Shown: positions 1-8,480, counted from the stretch's first letter. The stretch: DNA of 8,611 bases from Clostridia bacterium (GCA_017517985.1 JAFWWX010000006.1:1-8611); one strand, 5' to 3'. Numbers and translations: made by a program. Notes: a model not told the origin generated them from the sequence alone.

Positions 1-107
1 TTAGGTTCTGCTCCAAAGCTTGTTTCACAATTGCAGAAAATCTTTGTTTTTGTTTTGAGTTCGACATGAACCTCAAGACCTATTACCATTTCATACTCTT
101 TAGCCAT
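1..107 (-). CDS. gatB: Asp-tRNA(Asn)/Glu-tRNA(Gln) amidotransferase subunit B, N-terminal part
   Basis: Only the first 35 codons are inside the window; the gene runs off the left edge. The product begins [17 protein letters not shown] and continues through a [10 protein letters not shown] stretch to FGAEP. This is the characteristic amino end of GatB, the subunit that activates the misacylated tRNA with ATP and transamidates it using ammonia from GatA. The two Cys of the FCNC segment lie where GatB commonly has zinc-site cysteines (family knowledge). The start overlaps the gatA stop by one base (TAATG). A strong ribosome binding site, GAGGAGGTG, sits inside the end of gatA with about 8 bases of spacing, so translational coupling with gatA is likely. 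Identity is clear despite the short length. Confidence 0.93.
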   Translation of the reverse strand, partial: MAKEYEMVIGLEVHVELKTKTKIFCNCETSFGAEP

Positions 108-1549
108 TACTTTGACACCTCCTCTAAAACAGCAGCAGCTCTGTACAGCATCTTTTCGGAAAATGCAGGACCTATAAGCTGTGCTCCTACGGGCATATTT
201 CCTTCACCCCTGCCGCACGGTACGCTGATTGCAGGAACACCCGCGATATTAACCGGAACACTATAAGCATCTCCCATATACATTTCAAGCGGATTTTTAC
301 TTTTCTCACCAAGCTTATATGCAACAGTAGGTGCTACGGGCGATAAAATGAAATCACACTTTTTAAAGCTGTTTTCAAAGTCATTCATTACAATACTTCT
401 GATTTGCAATGCTTTTTTATAATACGCATCATAATATCCCGATGAAAGAGCAAAGGTTCCAAGCATAATTCTCCTTTTAACCTCTTTTCCAAAGCCTTCA
501 CTGCGGCTCTTTTTGTAAAGGTCATGGATATTCTCAAAGCAGTCTGTTCTGTATCCATAACGAACTCCATCAAAACGGGATAAGTTTGACGAAGCTTCTG
601 CAGAAGAAATAATGTAGTAAGCCGCAAGTGCGTTATCAATTGACGGCATTGAAATATCTACGATTTCTGCGCCCTCGTTTTTCATTCGCTCCGCTGCTTC
701 AAATACAGCAGTTTTAACATCGTGCGAAATACCCTCACCAAAAAATTCTTTAGGCAGTCCGATTTTCATTCCCTTTATACCTTTTCCAATATCCCCGGTA
801 AAATCGTCCTGACTTTTATAAATGTTGGTAGCATCTCTTTTGTCTGCGCAGGAAATTGCACTTAAAACAATGGCATTGTCTTTTACGGTAGAAGTAAGCG
901 GACCAATCTGATCGAGTGATGATGCAAACGCAACAAGTCCGTATCGTGATACCGTTCCGTATGTCGGTTTCATACCTACAACACCGCAAAATGATGCAGG
1001 CTGACGGATGGAACCACCTGTATCAGAGCCAAGAGTAAATGCCGCTTCCTTTGCCGCAACACAGGCAGCACTTCCACCCGAGCTTCCGCCCGGCACACGG
1101 GTAATATCAGCCGGATTTTTCGTTGTCTTAAATGCTGAGTTTTCCGTTGTAGAACCCATTGCAAACTCGTCCATATTAAGTTTTCCAAGAATAACTACAT
1201 CTGCCTTTTTCAGCTCTTCTATAACACACGCATCATACGGAGGAATGTAGTTTTCGAGCATTTTTGAAGCACAGGTTGTTTTTACTCCTTTTGTACAAAT
1301 GTTATCTTTGATTGCACACGGAATACCGGCAAGCGGTTCAAGGCTTTCGCCGGAGAGTCTCTTTTTATCAACCGCTTCTGCCTTTTTCAGTGCGGTTTCA
1401 AAGTCGGTTGTAATATAAGCTCCTATCTCGGAATCTGTATTTTCTATTTGAGCAATATAAGCATCTGTAAGTTCTCTGGATGAATATTCACCTTTCTTTA
1501 GCGATTCTATATGCTCCGAAACACTTCTTTTTATTAAATCTAAACTCAT
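107..1549 (-). CDS. gatA: Asp-tRNA(Asn)/Glu-tRNA(Gln) amidotransferase subunit A (glutaminase subunit)
   Basis: A full-length 480-residue amidase-signature protein, the usual size for GatA. It hydrolyses glutamine and channels ammonia to GatB for conversion of Asp-tRNA-Asn (or Glu-tRNA-Gln) to the amide form. The Ser-cisSer-Lys triad is visible: Lys81 in AIKDN, Ser156 in [10 protein letters not shown], and Ser180 in [12 protein letters not shown]. Each is offset by +2 from the commonly used S. aureus numbering (79, 154, 178). The start is ATG at 1549, preceded by a GGAGGG ribosome binding site. The gene starts 16 bases after the stop of the AspRS-GatC fusion and ends in the overlap with gatB, so all three belong to one operon. 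The separate gatC that normally precedes gatA is absent because it is fused to the synthetase. Nothing suggests a defect. Confidence 0.97.
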   Translation of the reverse strand: MSLDLIKRSVSEHIESLKKGEYSSRELTDAYIAQIENTDSEIGAYITTDFETALKKAEAVDKKRLSGESLEPLAGIPCAIKDNICTKGVKTTCASKMLENYIPPYDACVIEELKKADVVILGKLNMDEFAMGSTTENSAFKTTKNPADITRVPGGSSGGSAACVAAKEAAFTLGSDTGGSIRQPASFCGVVGMKPTYGTVSRYGLVAFASSLDQIGPLTSTVKDNAIVLSAISCADKRDATNIYKSQDDFTGDIGKGIKGMKIGLPKEFFGEGISHDVKTAVFEAAERMKNEGAEIVDISMPSIDNALAAYYIISSAEASSNLSRFDGVRYGYRTDCFENIHDLYKKSRSEGFGKEVKRRIMLGTFALSSGYYDAYYKKALQIRSIVMNDFENSFKKCDFILSPVAPTVAYKLGEKSKNPLEMYMGDAYSVPVNIAGVPAISVPCGRGEGNMPVGAQLIGPAFSEKMLYRAAAVLEEVSK

Positions 1550-1565
1550 AATTCTGCCCTCCGTC

Positions 1566-3659
1566 TTAATTTTCTACCACACGGGGAACTGTGATATATC
1601 CGTCTGTTTTTGTTGGAGAAGCTGCAAGAAGCTCATCTCTCTCCACATTATGAATAATTACTTCATCATCGTGAAAAACATTGCTTATCGGAATAAGATG
1701 TTCCTTCGCCTTTATATTTGATGTATCAACCCTTGTGATTGTATCTGCAAATGCTATGATAGAATTCATATCCTCTGCGTAGCTTATTTTATCTTCATCT
1801 GTAAGGTACAGACATGCAAGGTTTGCTATATTTTCAACATCAATTTTGATTTCTTTTTCTTTCTTTTGTTCCGACAATGCAGAATTTTCTTCCGCCTGTA
1901 CAGCTTCTGTAAGACCAAGTACATCAAGCTGAGCTTTATCTACAAAATCAGGTGCTCCGGTAAGGGGACAAGACGCATCCTTAATCTTCGGAAAAGCAAT
2001 AATATCACGAAGAGAATCGGCGCCAACCATAAGCATTACAAAACGGTCAAGTCCAAATGCAAAACCGCCGTGCGGTGGAGTTCCGTATCTGAAAGCATTT
2101 ACCATAAAGCCAAAACGCTCATCAATTGTCTTTTTGTCAAATCCCAAGGCTTCAAACATTTTCTCCTGCACACGTCTGTCGTGAATTCTGATTGAACCTG
2201 AACCAAGCTCGATTCCGTTAAGCACTACATCGTATGCTTGTGCCCTCACTCTTCCGGGATCTGTCGTAAGATACTGTACATCCTCCGGATATGGCATTGT
2301 AAACGGATGATGTGTTGCAACATATCTATTTTCCGCTTCGGAATATTCAAACTGCGGAAAATCAATTACAAACAGGAATTTATAATCATTTTTTCTGCGC
2401 AGTCCAAGCATATCACCCAAATCAAGTCTGAGTCCGCCAAGCGTTCTTCTCACAACATCAAGCTTATCAGCACAAAACAGTATAAAGTCACCGGGCTTTG
2501 CTTTGACAGCATCAAGCAATTCTTTCATTTCATCTTCAGTAAAATATTTTGTGAGAATAGAATATATTTCTCCGTTTTGCTTATATGCAATCCATGCCAT
2601 ACCCTTTGCACCGTAGCCCATTGCTTTTTCGGTTAAATTCTCAATGGTTGAACGTGTAAAGTCTGCCTGTCCGGTTACACATATCGCTCTTACATAGCCA
2701 CCGCTTTGTGCAACCTTTTTAAACACGCTGAAGGAACATTTTTTTGCAATATCCGTAACATCAACAATCGGCAACTCAAATCTGATATCAGGCTTATCCG
2801 AGCCATATACATCCATCGCTTCCTGCCAGGTCAGGCGCGGAAAGTCATAATGTATTTCCTTTCCCGTTGTCTCTTTATAGATATACTTAAACATTTTTTC
2901 AAGATGATTTAAGATATCTTCCTGTTCTACAAAAGACATTTCCATATCAACCTGCGTAAATTCAGGCTGACGGTCTGCTCGTAGGTCTTCATCACGGAAG
3001 CATCTCGCAACCTGATAATATTTATCAACACCACCAACCATCAAAAGCTGTTTGAATATTTGAGGCGATTGAGGAAGTGCATAAAATGTTCCCGGATTCA
3101 CACGGCTCGGCACAAGATAATCTCTTGCTCCTTCCGGTGTTGATTTTGTAAGCATAGGTGTTTCAACATATAGAAACCCGTTATTATCAAGATAGTCCGA
3201 TGCAGCCTTCTGAACTTTATATCTGAATTTCAGATTGTTATAAAGCTCCGGTCTGCGAATATCCAAAAATCTGTATTTTAATCGAAGCTCTTCACGAACT
3301 TTACTTCCGTCATCAATCGAATATGGTAAACTGTCCGCCTGTGAAATAAGTTCAATTTTATCTGCAGCAAGTTCTATTGTTCCGGTAGCAATCTTTAGGT
3401 TAATTGTTTCTTCATCTCTTTCTCTGACCGTGCCTTTTATAGACACTACCGACTGCAAACGCAGCCTTTCGATTAAGCTAAACTCATCAGCGCTCACTTT
3501 ACCTTCATCCACAACAACCTGTAAAACGCCTTCACGGTCACGAAGATCAATAAATATGATTCCGCCCATATCACGCTTCGTAAGAACCCACCCCGAACAT
3601 ATCTGCTGCGTTCCTATGTGTTCAGGTCTTAAAAGGCCACAATATTCTGTTCTCTTCAT
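1566..3659 (-). CDS. aspS: Aspartyl-tRNA synthetase fused to amidotransferase subunit GatC
   Basis: The product has 697 residues, about 100 more than a normal bacterial AspRS. Residues 1-105 are the anticodon-binding OB fold (TEYCG start, GWV, IFIDLRDREG). The class II catalytic core follows: ETPMLTKSTPEGARDYLVPSR near 166-186, ALPQSPQ at 194-200, motif 2 from Phe221 (FRDEDLRADRQPEFTQ), the bacterial GAD insertion roughly 290-420, and motif 3 GFAFGLDRF with Arg539. Residues 584-603 are a charged linker rich in Glu, Lys and Gln. Residues 604-697 are a complete GatC: VENIANLACLYL, HLIP, DDEV, LLAASP and the terminal GYITVPRVVE. No stop, frameshift or convincing internal start separates the parts. 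The start at 3659 matches the usual amino end of AspRS and has an AGGAGG ribosome binding site 9 bases upstream. The inferred job is charging tRNA-Asp and mischarging tRNA-Asn, then passing the latter to GatAB. A T-box controls it. Confidence 0.95.
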   Translation of the reverse strand: MKRTEYCGLLRPEHIGTQQICSGWVLTKRDMGGIIFIDLRDREGVLQVVVDEGKVSADEFSLIERLRLQSVVSIKGTVRERDEETINLKIATGTIELAADKIELISQADSLPYSIDDGSKVREELRLKYRFLDIRRPELYNNLKFRYKVQKAASDYLDNNGFLYVETPMLTKSTPEGARDYLVPSRVNPGTFYALPQSPQIFKQLLMVGGVDKYYQVARCFRDEDLRADRQPEFTQVDMEMSFVEQEDILNHLEKMFKYIYKETTGKEIHYDFPRLTWQEAMDVYGSDKPDIRFELPIVDVTDIAKKCSFSVFKKVAQSGGYVRAICVTGQADFTRSTIENLTEKAMGYGAKGMAWIAYKQNGEIYSILTKYFTEDEMKELLDAVKAKPGDFILFCADKLDVVRRTLGGLRLDLGDMLGLRRKNDYKFLFVIDFPQFEYSEAENRYVATHHPFTMPYPEDVQYLTTDPGRVRAQAYDVVLNGIELGSGSIRIHDRRVQEKMFEALGFDKKTIDERFGFMVNAFRYGTPPHGGFAFGLDRFVMLMVGADSLRDIIAFPKIKDASCPLTGAPDFVDKAQLDVLGLTEAVQAEENSALSEQKKEKEIKIDVENIANLACLYLTDEDKISYAEDMNSIIAFADTITRVDTSNIKAKEHLIPISNVFHDDEVIIHNVERDELLAASPTKTDGYITVPRVVEN

Positions 3660-3735
3660 AGATTTATTCCTCCTGAATCTTTACTTATATGCTGTGCCGT
3701 GAAATGGATTTGTAAACGCACAAAAGGTGTCACCT

Positions 3736-3792
3736 AAGTAACAACCCCTATAGAACACAGTCATATTTTTAAATATTCAGCATTCTACAGGG
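3736..3792 (-). terminator. T-box attenuator terminator
   Basis: CCCTGTAGAA (3792-3783) can pair with TTCTATAGGG (3755-3746), ten pairs with one G-U. An inner ATATTT/AAATAT stem lies inside it. The 5' arm reuses the 3' strand of the antiterminator, so the two folds exclude each other, as expected for a T-box. The tail GTTGTTACTT is only moderately U-rich, which may make this a leaky terminator. Confidence 0.75.
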
Positions 3793-3986
3793 CGATTGCT
3801 GTACTCGCGGTGCCACCTGTATTTTTTCTCATTAACATTGCCGATTGACGCACGGCATACGGCGCACCTACTAAAATTTCTTCTTTCAGATTGCAGCTCG
3901 AAAAGTGTTATTCATACGGGACCGGGACATGGCTTCCACCATCCCATGCTCGCTATACCCGGCTTATCCGTATTACTTCTCTTTTC
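3736..3986 (-). promoter_or_regulatory. T-box riboswitch, predicted to sense tRNA-Asn
   Basis: The 355-base gap between the amt-like gene and aspS holds a T-box leader read on the minus strand. Stem I closes with GAAAAG (3986-3981) against CTTTTC (3905-3900). Next comes the specifier loop, then ATACGG (3973-3968) against CCGTAT (3919-3914), then CCGGG against CCCGG. The distal arm has the typical AGCGAG bulge (3954-3949) and a CATGG/CCATG stem with a GATGGTGGAAG loop. The 3' side of the specifier loop is GAATAACA. AAC (3909-3907), followed by a purine and placed next to the helix, is the likely specifier, giving Asn. The antiterminator is TACAGG (3821-3816) paired with CCTGTA (3791-3786) and carries the T-box bulge TGGCACC followed by GCG. 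Its variable base C fits discriminator G. The region between Stem I and the antiterminator (about 3899-3822) was not folded confidently. No convincing promoter was found upstream. Confidence 0.93.
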
Positions 3987-4014
3987 TCAAACGCTTTTAA
4001 CTTTTAAGTTTTTA

Positions 4015-4554
4015 TCAATCGTGAGTCGTTGTATTCTGATTGTACTCACTTGCCGGTTTTTCATCTCTGTCAAGAAATGCTTTCTCATAAAGCGGATCAA
4101 TCTTCGGTGTCCTGACCTGCATTTTAGGAAGTAAATCAGTAAAATCTATACTCTTTACAAAGTTTTCAGTTTGTTTTTTATCTGCCATACAAAACTTCGT
4201 TCTCTCAGCCATTGCGCCTGAAACAATTGTTGCGGCTGTTGCACAGAAAACCGTCTGAAATATTGCGAATGCCCACAGCGGAACACCAGCAGGAAGAATG
4301 TGACTGTAATCACCCATAATAAACGGATCAAACCTTCCAAACAAGCCAGTTCCCGCTCCGAACATGATGCCAAATCCGACAAGCCAGAAACAAGGTGTAC
4401 CTATGCAAAAATCCATGAGGTTCTTCATAAGGATATTTCCGGTATTTTTAGCTCTTGTAAAGCCTGCTTCACACATCGAAAAGCCTGCCTGCATAAAGAA
4501 CACCAACGCCGCACCTAAAAGTACCCAAATTGTATTTACTGCACTATATTCCAT
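4015..4554 (-). CDS. Truncated ammonium transporter (Amt) N-terminal part with unrelated hydrophilic tail
   Basis: The 179-residue product starts as a standard Amt: MEYSAVNTIWVLLGAALVFFMQAGF (TM1, about 8-31), LMDFCIGTPCFWLVGFGIMFG (TM2, about 46-66), then WAFAIFQTVFCATAATIVSGAMAERTKF (TM3, 94-121), which includes the Phe-gate region. Real Amt proteins are about 400 residues with 11 membrane segments and a twin-His pore further on; all of that is missing. After Phe121 the sequence switches to a charged, soluble 58-residue tail (CMADKKQTEN onward, ending in NTTTHD) that I do not recognise. It could be the remains of an in-frame internal deletion, a fusion to another gene's end, or a genuine small membrane protein. 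It lies 34 bases after glnN with no terminator between, so it is probably cotranscribed with glnN. Its ribosome binding site is weak (AAGAAAG). It cannot be a working ammonium channel by itself. An in-frame Met at 4188 could start the tail alone, without a good ribosome binding site. Confidence 0.8.
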   Translation of the reverse strand: MEYSAVNTIWVLLGAALVFFMQAGFSMCEAGFTRAKNTGNILMKNLMDFCIGTPCFWLVGFGIMFGAGTGLFGRFDPFIMGDYSHILPAGVPLWAFAIFQTVFCATAATIVSGAMAERTKFCMADKKQTENFVKSIDFTDLLPKMQVRTPKIDPLYEKAFLDRDEKPASEYNQNTTTHD

Positions 4555-4588
4555 AAAAAATCATCTTCTTTCTTAAACCTACTGCCAA

Positions 4589-6682
4589 TTATCTAACACC
4601 GAAAAGCAATTCTCCGTATGTTGGGAACGGCCAATATTTTTCTGCTGTAATGACCTCCGCCTCATCACAAGCTACTCGGAGTTCGCTCATTTTCGGAAGT
4701 AATTCATCACGAATCATATATCCTTCCTGCTCAACATTTGCACTGTCAGAGAGCTTGCAGAGAACTTTATCAAGCTCATCACATTTTTCAAAAATCTGAC
4801 CTGAAAGGAGAGAAAGCTTTCTGACTGTTCCGGTTTCATATACACATGAAACTTCTGCATCAAGAGCCTTTTTCTTTCCTGCTGCTGATGCGACGAATGC
4901 AGTATATTCTTCAATTGCAGGCAAGATTTCCTTCTTAGCCATCTGAGACATAGTGTTAGCTTCGATTGTAACCGTCTTGCAGTAGTTTTCCAAAGTGATT
5001 TCACATCGAGATTTAAGTTCTGCCTCTGAAAATACCTTATGACTTGTAAGCATATCCACATTTTTCTTGTCGAGCAAATGCGGAATAGCATCCGGTGTTG
5101 TGCGAAGGTTCAAAAGACCTCTCTTTTCTGTGGCTTCCTTAATCCATTCATCATCGTAGCCGTTGCCGTTGAAAATGATACGCTTATGGTCTTTGATTGT
5201 TTTCTTAATCATTTCGTGGAGTGCGGTTTCAAAGTCATCTGCATTTTCAAGCCTGTCAGCATAAATCTTAAGGCTTTCTGCAACAGCAGCGTTAAGCATA
5301 ATATTTGCACAAGCAATACTATTTGAAGAACCGAGCATACGGAATTCAAACTTATTACCGGTAAATGCAAATGGTGATGTTCTGTTTCTATCGGTTGTAT
5401 CACGGTTAAACTTAGGAAGTACATCCACTCCAAGCTTCATCTGTGTCTTCTCTGCACCCTTATACGGTGTATCTGTTTCAATTGCTTCCAAAACTGCATT
5501 CAGTTCATCGCCAAGGAACATAGAAACAACAGCCGGCGGTGCTTCATTTGCACCAAGTCTATGGTCATTTCCGGCAGTTGCAACCGAAATACGGAGTAAA
5601 TCCTGATAATCGTCAACAGCCTTGATTACTGCGCAAAGGAACAGCAAGAATTGTGCGTTTTCATACGGCGTTTCACCGGGAGACAGAAGATTTGCACCTG
5701 TGTCAGTTGCCATAGACCAGTTGTTGTGTTTACCACTTCCATTTACGCCTGCAAACGGCTTTTCATGAAGCAAGCACACAAGACCGTGACGTGCAGCTAC
5801 CTTTTGCATGATTTCCATTGTGAGCTGGTTATGGTCGGTTGCAATATTTGTAGTTGTATAAATTGGCGCGAGCTCATGCTGTGCCGGTGCAACCTCATTA
5901 TGCTGAGTCTTTGCAAGGATTCCGAGCTTCCAGAGTTCTTCATTGAGTTCCGTCATATATGCTTCTACTCTAGGCTTGATTACACCGAAGTAATGGTCAT
6001 CCATTTCCTGACCTTTCGGAGGTTTTGCACCAAAGAGTGTTCTGCCTGTATAAATCAAATCCTTACGCTTTTCAAACATTTCCTTGGGAACAAGGAAATA
6101 TTCTTGTTCCGGACCGACAGAAGTATGCACATACTTAGCCTCTGTACCAAAAAGCTTCAGAATACGAAGTGCCTGTTTATTTAACGCTTCCATTGAACGG
6201 AGAAGTGGTGTCTTTTTATCAAGGGCTTCGCCGCCGTATGAACAAAAAGCTGTAGGAATACAAAGTGTTTTTCCTTTTATGAAGGCATATGATGTGGGAT
6301 CCCACGCAGTATATCCTCTTGCTTCAAAAGTTGCACGTAATCCGCCTGAAGGAAAGCTTGAAGCATCCGGTTCTCCTTTGATAAGCTCTTTTCCCGAAAA
6401 ATCCATAATAACTCTGCCATCAGGTGAAGGAGAAATAAAACTGTCATGCTTTTCGGCAGTTATACCTGTAAGAGGCTGGAACCAATGTGTATAATGTGTG
6501 GCTCCGTTTTCAACTGCCCATTCTTTCATGGCATCCGCAACGGCATTGGCTACATTTGAGTCAAGCTGCGCTCCTTCATCAATTGTCTTCTTCAGTGAGT
6601 TGTACACCTTTGATGAAAGTTTAGATTTCATAACTCTGTCATCAAAAACTAAGCTTCCAAAATAATCCGGTACGGTTTTCAT
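4589..6682 (-). CDS. glnN: Type III glutamine synthetase
   Basis: A 697-residue GSIII, within the family's usual 700-730 range and far longer than GSI or GSII. It makes glutamine from glutamate, ammonia and ATP in the cytosol. Motifs in order: an N-terminal GSIII domain (about 1-150, with [20 protein letters not shown]), the catalytic EQEYF with metal-binding Glu (192-196), [12 protein letters not shown] (262-273), [17 protein letters not shown] (306-322) with the binding His, and [21 protein letters not shown] (433-453) with active-site Arg and Glu. The GSIII-specific C-terminal helical region follows to the end at [18 protein letters not shown] chose the start at 6682 (MKTVPDYFG). An in-frame ATG at 6709 would place the ribosome binding site AAGGAG (6698-6693) inside the coding region and adds nine residues not expected in the family. 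It follows gdhA by about 100 bases containing an attenuator, and the amt-like gene comes next. The three form an ammonia-assimilation unit. Confidence 0.97.
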   Translation of the reverse strand: MKTVPDYFGSLVFDDRVMKSKLSSKVYNSLKKTIDEGAQLDSNVANAVADAMKEWAVENGATHYTHWFQPLTGITAEKHDSFISPSPDGRVIMDFSGKELIKGEPDASSFPSGGLRATFEARGYTAWDPTSYAFIKGKTLCIPTAFCSYGGEALDKKTPLLRSMEALNKQALRILKLFGTEAKYVHTSVGPEQEYFLVPKEMFEKRKDLIYTGRTLFGAKPPKGQEMDDHYFGVIKPRVEAYMTELNEELWKLGILAKTQHNEVAPAQHELAPIYTTTNIATDHNQLTMEIMQKVAARHGLVCLLHEKPFAGVNGSGKHNNWSMATDTGANLLSPGETPYENAQFLLFLCAVIKAVDDYQDLLRISVATAGNDHRLGANEAPPAVVSMFLGDELNAVLEAIETDTPYKGAEKTQMKLGVDVLPKFNRDTTDRNRTSPFAFTGNKFEFRMLGSSNSIACANIMLNAAVAESLKIYADRLENADDFETALHEMIKKTIKDHKRIIFNGNGYDDEWIKEATEKRGLLNLRTTPDAIPHLLDKKNVDMLTSHKVFSEAELKSRCEITLENYCKTVTIEANTMSQMAKKEILPAIEEYTAFVASAAGKKKALDAEVSCVYETGTVRKLSLLSGQIFEKCDELDKVLCKLSDSANVEQEGYMIRDELLPKMSELRVACDEAEVITAEKYWPFPTYGELLFGVR

Positions 6683-6692
6683 AGTAAAACAT

Positions 6693-6698
6693 CTCCTT
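6693..6698 (-). promoter_or_regulatory. glnN ribosome binding site that decides the start
   Basis: AAGGAG, continuing as AT, lies about 8-10 bases before the ATG at 6682. It sits downstream of the alternative in-frame ATG at 6709, which argues for the shorter protein. Confidence 0.85.
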
Positions 6699-6708
6699 AT
6701 AAACAGCA

Positions 6709-6752
6709 AAAGACACCTTCAATGTAAAAATTCTCACATTAAAGACACCTTT
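6709..6752 (-). terminator. Attenuator terminator in the glnN leader
   Basis: A long imperfect hairpin: the arm ending in AATGT (to 6736) pairs with the arm starting ACATT (from 6725). It gives up to 17 pairs with five G-U pairs, a loop of about 10 bases, and a following TTTTGCTGTTT. The 5' arm includes the loop and 3' arm of the small hexaloop hairpin, so both cannot form at once. It is weaker than the two gdhA terminators, both in wobble content and in its interrupted U-tract. Confidence 0.7.
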
Positions 6753-6758
6753 GCCTTT
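6741..6758 (-). promoter_or_regulatory. ANTAR-type hexaloop hairpin in the glnN leader
   Basis: AAAGGC, loop AAAGGT (6752-6747), then GTCTTT form a six-pair stem with one G-U. Loop positions 1 and 4 are A and G, as required by ANTAR RNA-binding antiterminators. Formation would block the overlapping terminator. A weak TATAAG (6767-6762) lies just upstream, without a good -35. The leader is probably reached mainly by readthrough from gdhA. Confidence 0.65.
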
Positions 6759-6785
6759 TTACTTATATTTATTTATTTTTTAGTA

Positions 6786-8183
<1,398 letters not shown>

Positions 8184-8190
<7 letters not shown>

Positions 8191-8199
8191 CATTGCCTT
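8184..8199 (-). promoter_or_regulatory. ANTAR-type hexaloop hairpin 2 in the gdhA leader
   Basis: AAGGC, loop AATGGC (8194-8189), then GTCTT. The five-pair stem has one G-U, and the loop has A1 and G4. It is nearly identical in sequence to the hairpins at 8259-8280 and 6741-6758, and it competes with the terminator at 8144-8190. Confidence 0.7.
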
Positions 8200-8226
8200 A
8201 TCTCCACAAACTCATATTATATTGTT

Positions 8227-8268
8227 AAAACAAAAGAAGCGTCCTCGAGAACCGAATCTCGAAGACGC
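8227..8268 (-). terminator. First (promoter-proximal) attenuator terminator of gdhA
   Basis: GCGTCTTCGAGA (8268-8257) pairs over 12 positions with TCTCGAGGACGC (8250-8239) around a TTCGGT loop, followed by TTCTTTTGTTTT. It begins about 14 bases after the predicted transcription start, so unregulated transcripts would be very short. Confidence 0.93.
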
Positions 8269-8280
8269 CTTTGCCTTCAA
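8259..8280 (-). promoter_or_regulatory. ANTAR-type hexaloop hairpin 1 in the gdhA leader
   Basis: TTGAAGGC, loop AAAGGC (8272-8267), then GTCTTCGA, giving eight pairs with two G-U. The loop has A1 and G4. It starts within a few bases of the predicted transcription start and shares its 3' arm with the terminator at 8227-8268. There is no room upstream for the second hairpin of a classical two-hairpin ANTAR site. Confidence 0.7.
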
Positions 8281-8288
8281 CTGCACTC

Positions 8289-8317
8289 ATTATACACCCA
8301 ATTTTTTTATTTGTCAA
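8289..8317 (-). promoter_or_regulatory. Sigma-A type promoter of gdhA
   Basis: TTGACA (8317-8312), a 17-base spacer, then TATAAT (8294-8289). Both boxes match the consensus fully. The predicted start is near 8282. The promoter lies in AT-rich DNA, diverges from the plus-strand promoter at 8379-8407, and leaves about 160 bases of leader before gdhA. Confidence 0.93.
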
Positions 8318-8378
8318 CCCTTTTTTTGAATTTTTTACTAAAAAACTTTCAGATATTTGGTAAATTTGCGTTTTTCTC

Positions 8379-8407
8379 TTGACAAATTTGAAATTTTAGT
8401 ATATAAT
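8379..8407 (+). promoter_or_regulatory. Sigma-A type promoter of the plus-strand amidotransferase-like gene
   Basis: TTGACA (8379-8384), a 17-base spacer, then TATAAT (8402-8407), a full consensus match. The predicted start is near 8414. The 61 AT-rich bases between the two divergent -35 boxes show no clear operator; only AAATTTG appears twice, at 8362-8368 and 8384-8390. Confidence 0.92.
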
Positions 8408-8414
8408 GGTTGCA

Positions 8415-8434
8415 AATGAGCAAAGACGTTCATT
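8415..8434 (+). promoter_or_regulatory. ANTAR-type hexaloop hairpin in the plus-strand leader
   Basis: AATGAGC, loop AAAGAC (8422-8427), then GTTCATT, giving seven pairs with one G-U. The loop has A1 and G4. The core GAGCAAAGACGTTC is close to the AGCAANGRRGCUY element I recall from ANTAR-controlled ethanolamine leaders. It competes with the terminator that starts at its loop. Confidence 0.66.
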
Positions 8435-8480
8435 CATTTAGAAGAATTTTCTTCTAAGTGAGTGACGTCTTTTTTTGTTT
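8422..8480 (+). terminator. Attenuator terminator in the plus-strand leader
   Basis: AAAGACGT (8422-8429) pairs with ACGTCTTT (8465-8472). The helix continues through TTTAGAAG/CTTCTAAG to an AATTTT loop, about 22 pairs with one bulged T, followed by a run of seven T and TTT. It is a very strong intrinsic terminator placed between promoter and gene, hence an attenuator. Confidence 0.93.

Noticed and set aside
1836..1875. Internal start that could yield free GatC from the fusion gene.
   Set aside because: No in-frame ATG with a ribosome binding site occurs near the domain boundary. The only nearby candidate, a TTG Leu codon at residue 595, has no well-spaced purine-rich site.
1866..2195. Plus-strand open frames inside aspS (1866-2195, 2238-2636), glnN (5651-6184, 6084-6494) and elsewhere.
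   Set aside because: They lie antisense to strongly conserved genes, have no ribosome binding sites or recognisable motifs, and their Cys/Phe/Ile-rich composition is typical of antisense shadows.
3992..4011. AACTT/AAGTT inverted repeat after the amt-like gene, as a terminator.
   Set aside because: It is short, entirely AT except one pair, and is not followed by a T run on the minus strand.
4039..4073. TTGACA (4073-4068) and TACAAT (4044-4039) inside the end of the amt-like gene, as a promoter for the T-box transcript.
   Set aside because: The spacer is 23 bases, too long for a sigma-A promoter, and no -10 box occurs at 16-18 bases. The operon promoter remains unassigned; readthrough from the glnN unit is possible.
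8225..8290. A 21-codon minus-strand reading frame starting in the gdhA -10 box (MSAVEGKG...) that would pass through the first attenuator, as a possible leader peptide.
   Set aside because: Its ATG lies within TATAAT-G itself, upstream of the predicted transcription start, and it has no ribosome binding site. The coding appearance comes from the hairpin sequence.
8414..8476. Glutamine riboswitch (glnA motif), suggested by CGTTCAT in the plus-strand leader.
   Set aside because: The rest of the conserved glnA-motif core (such as the GACGGAAGTAGG block) is absent, and the sequence is fully explained by a hexaloop hairpin and terminator.
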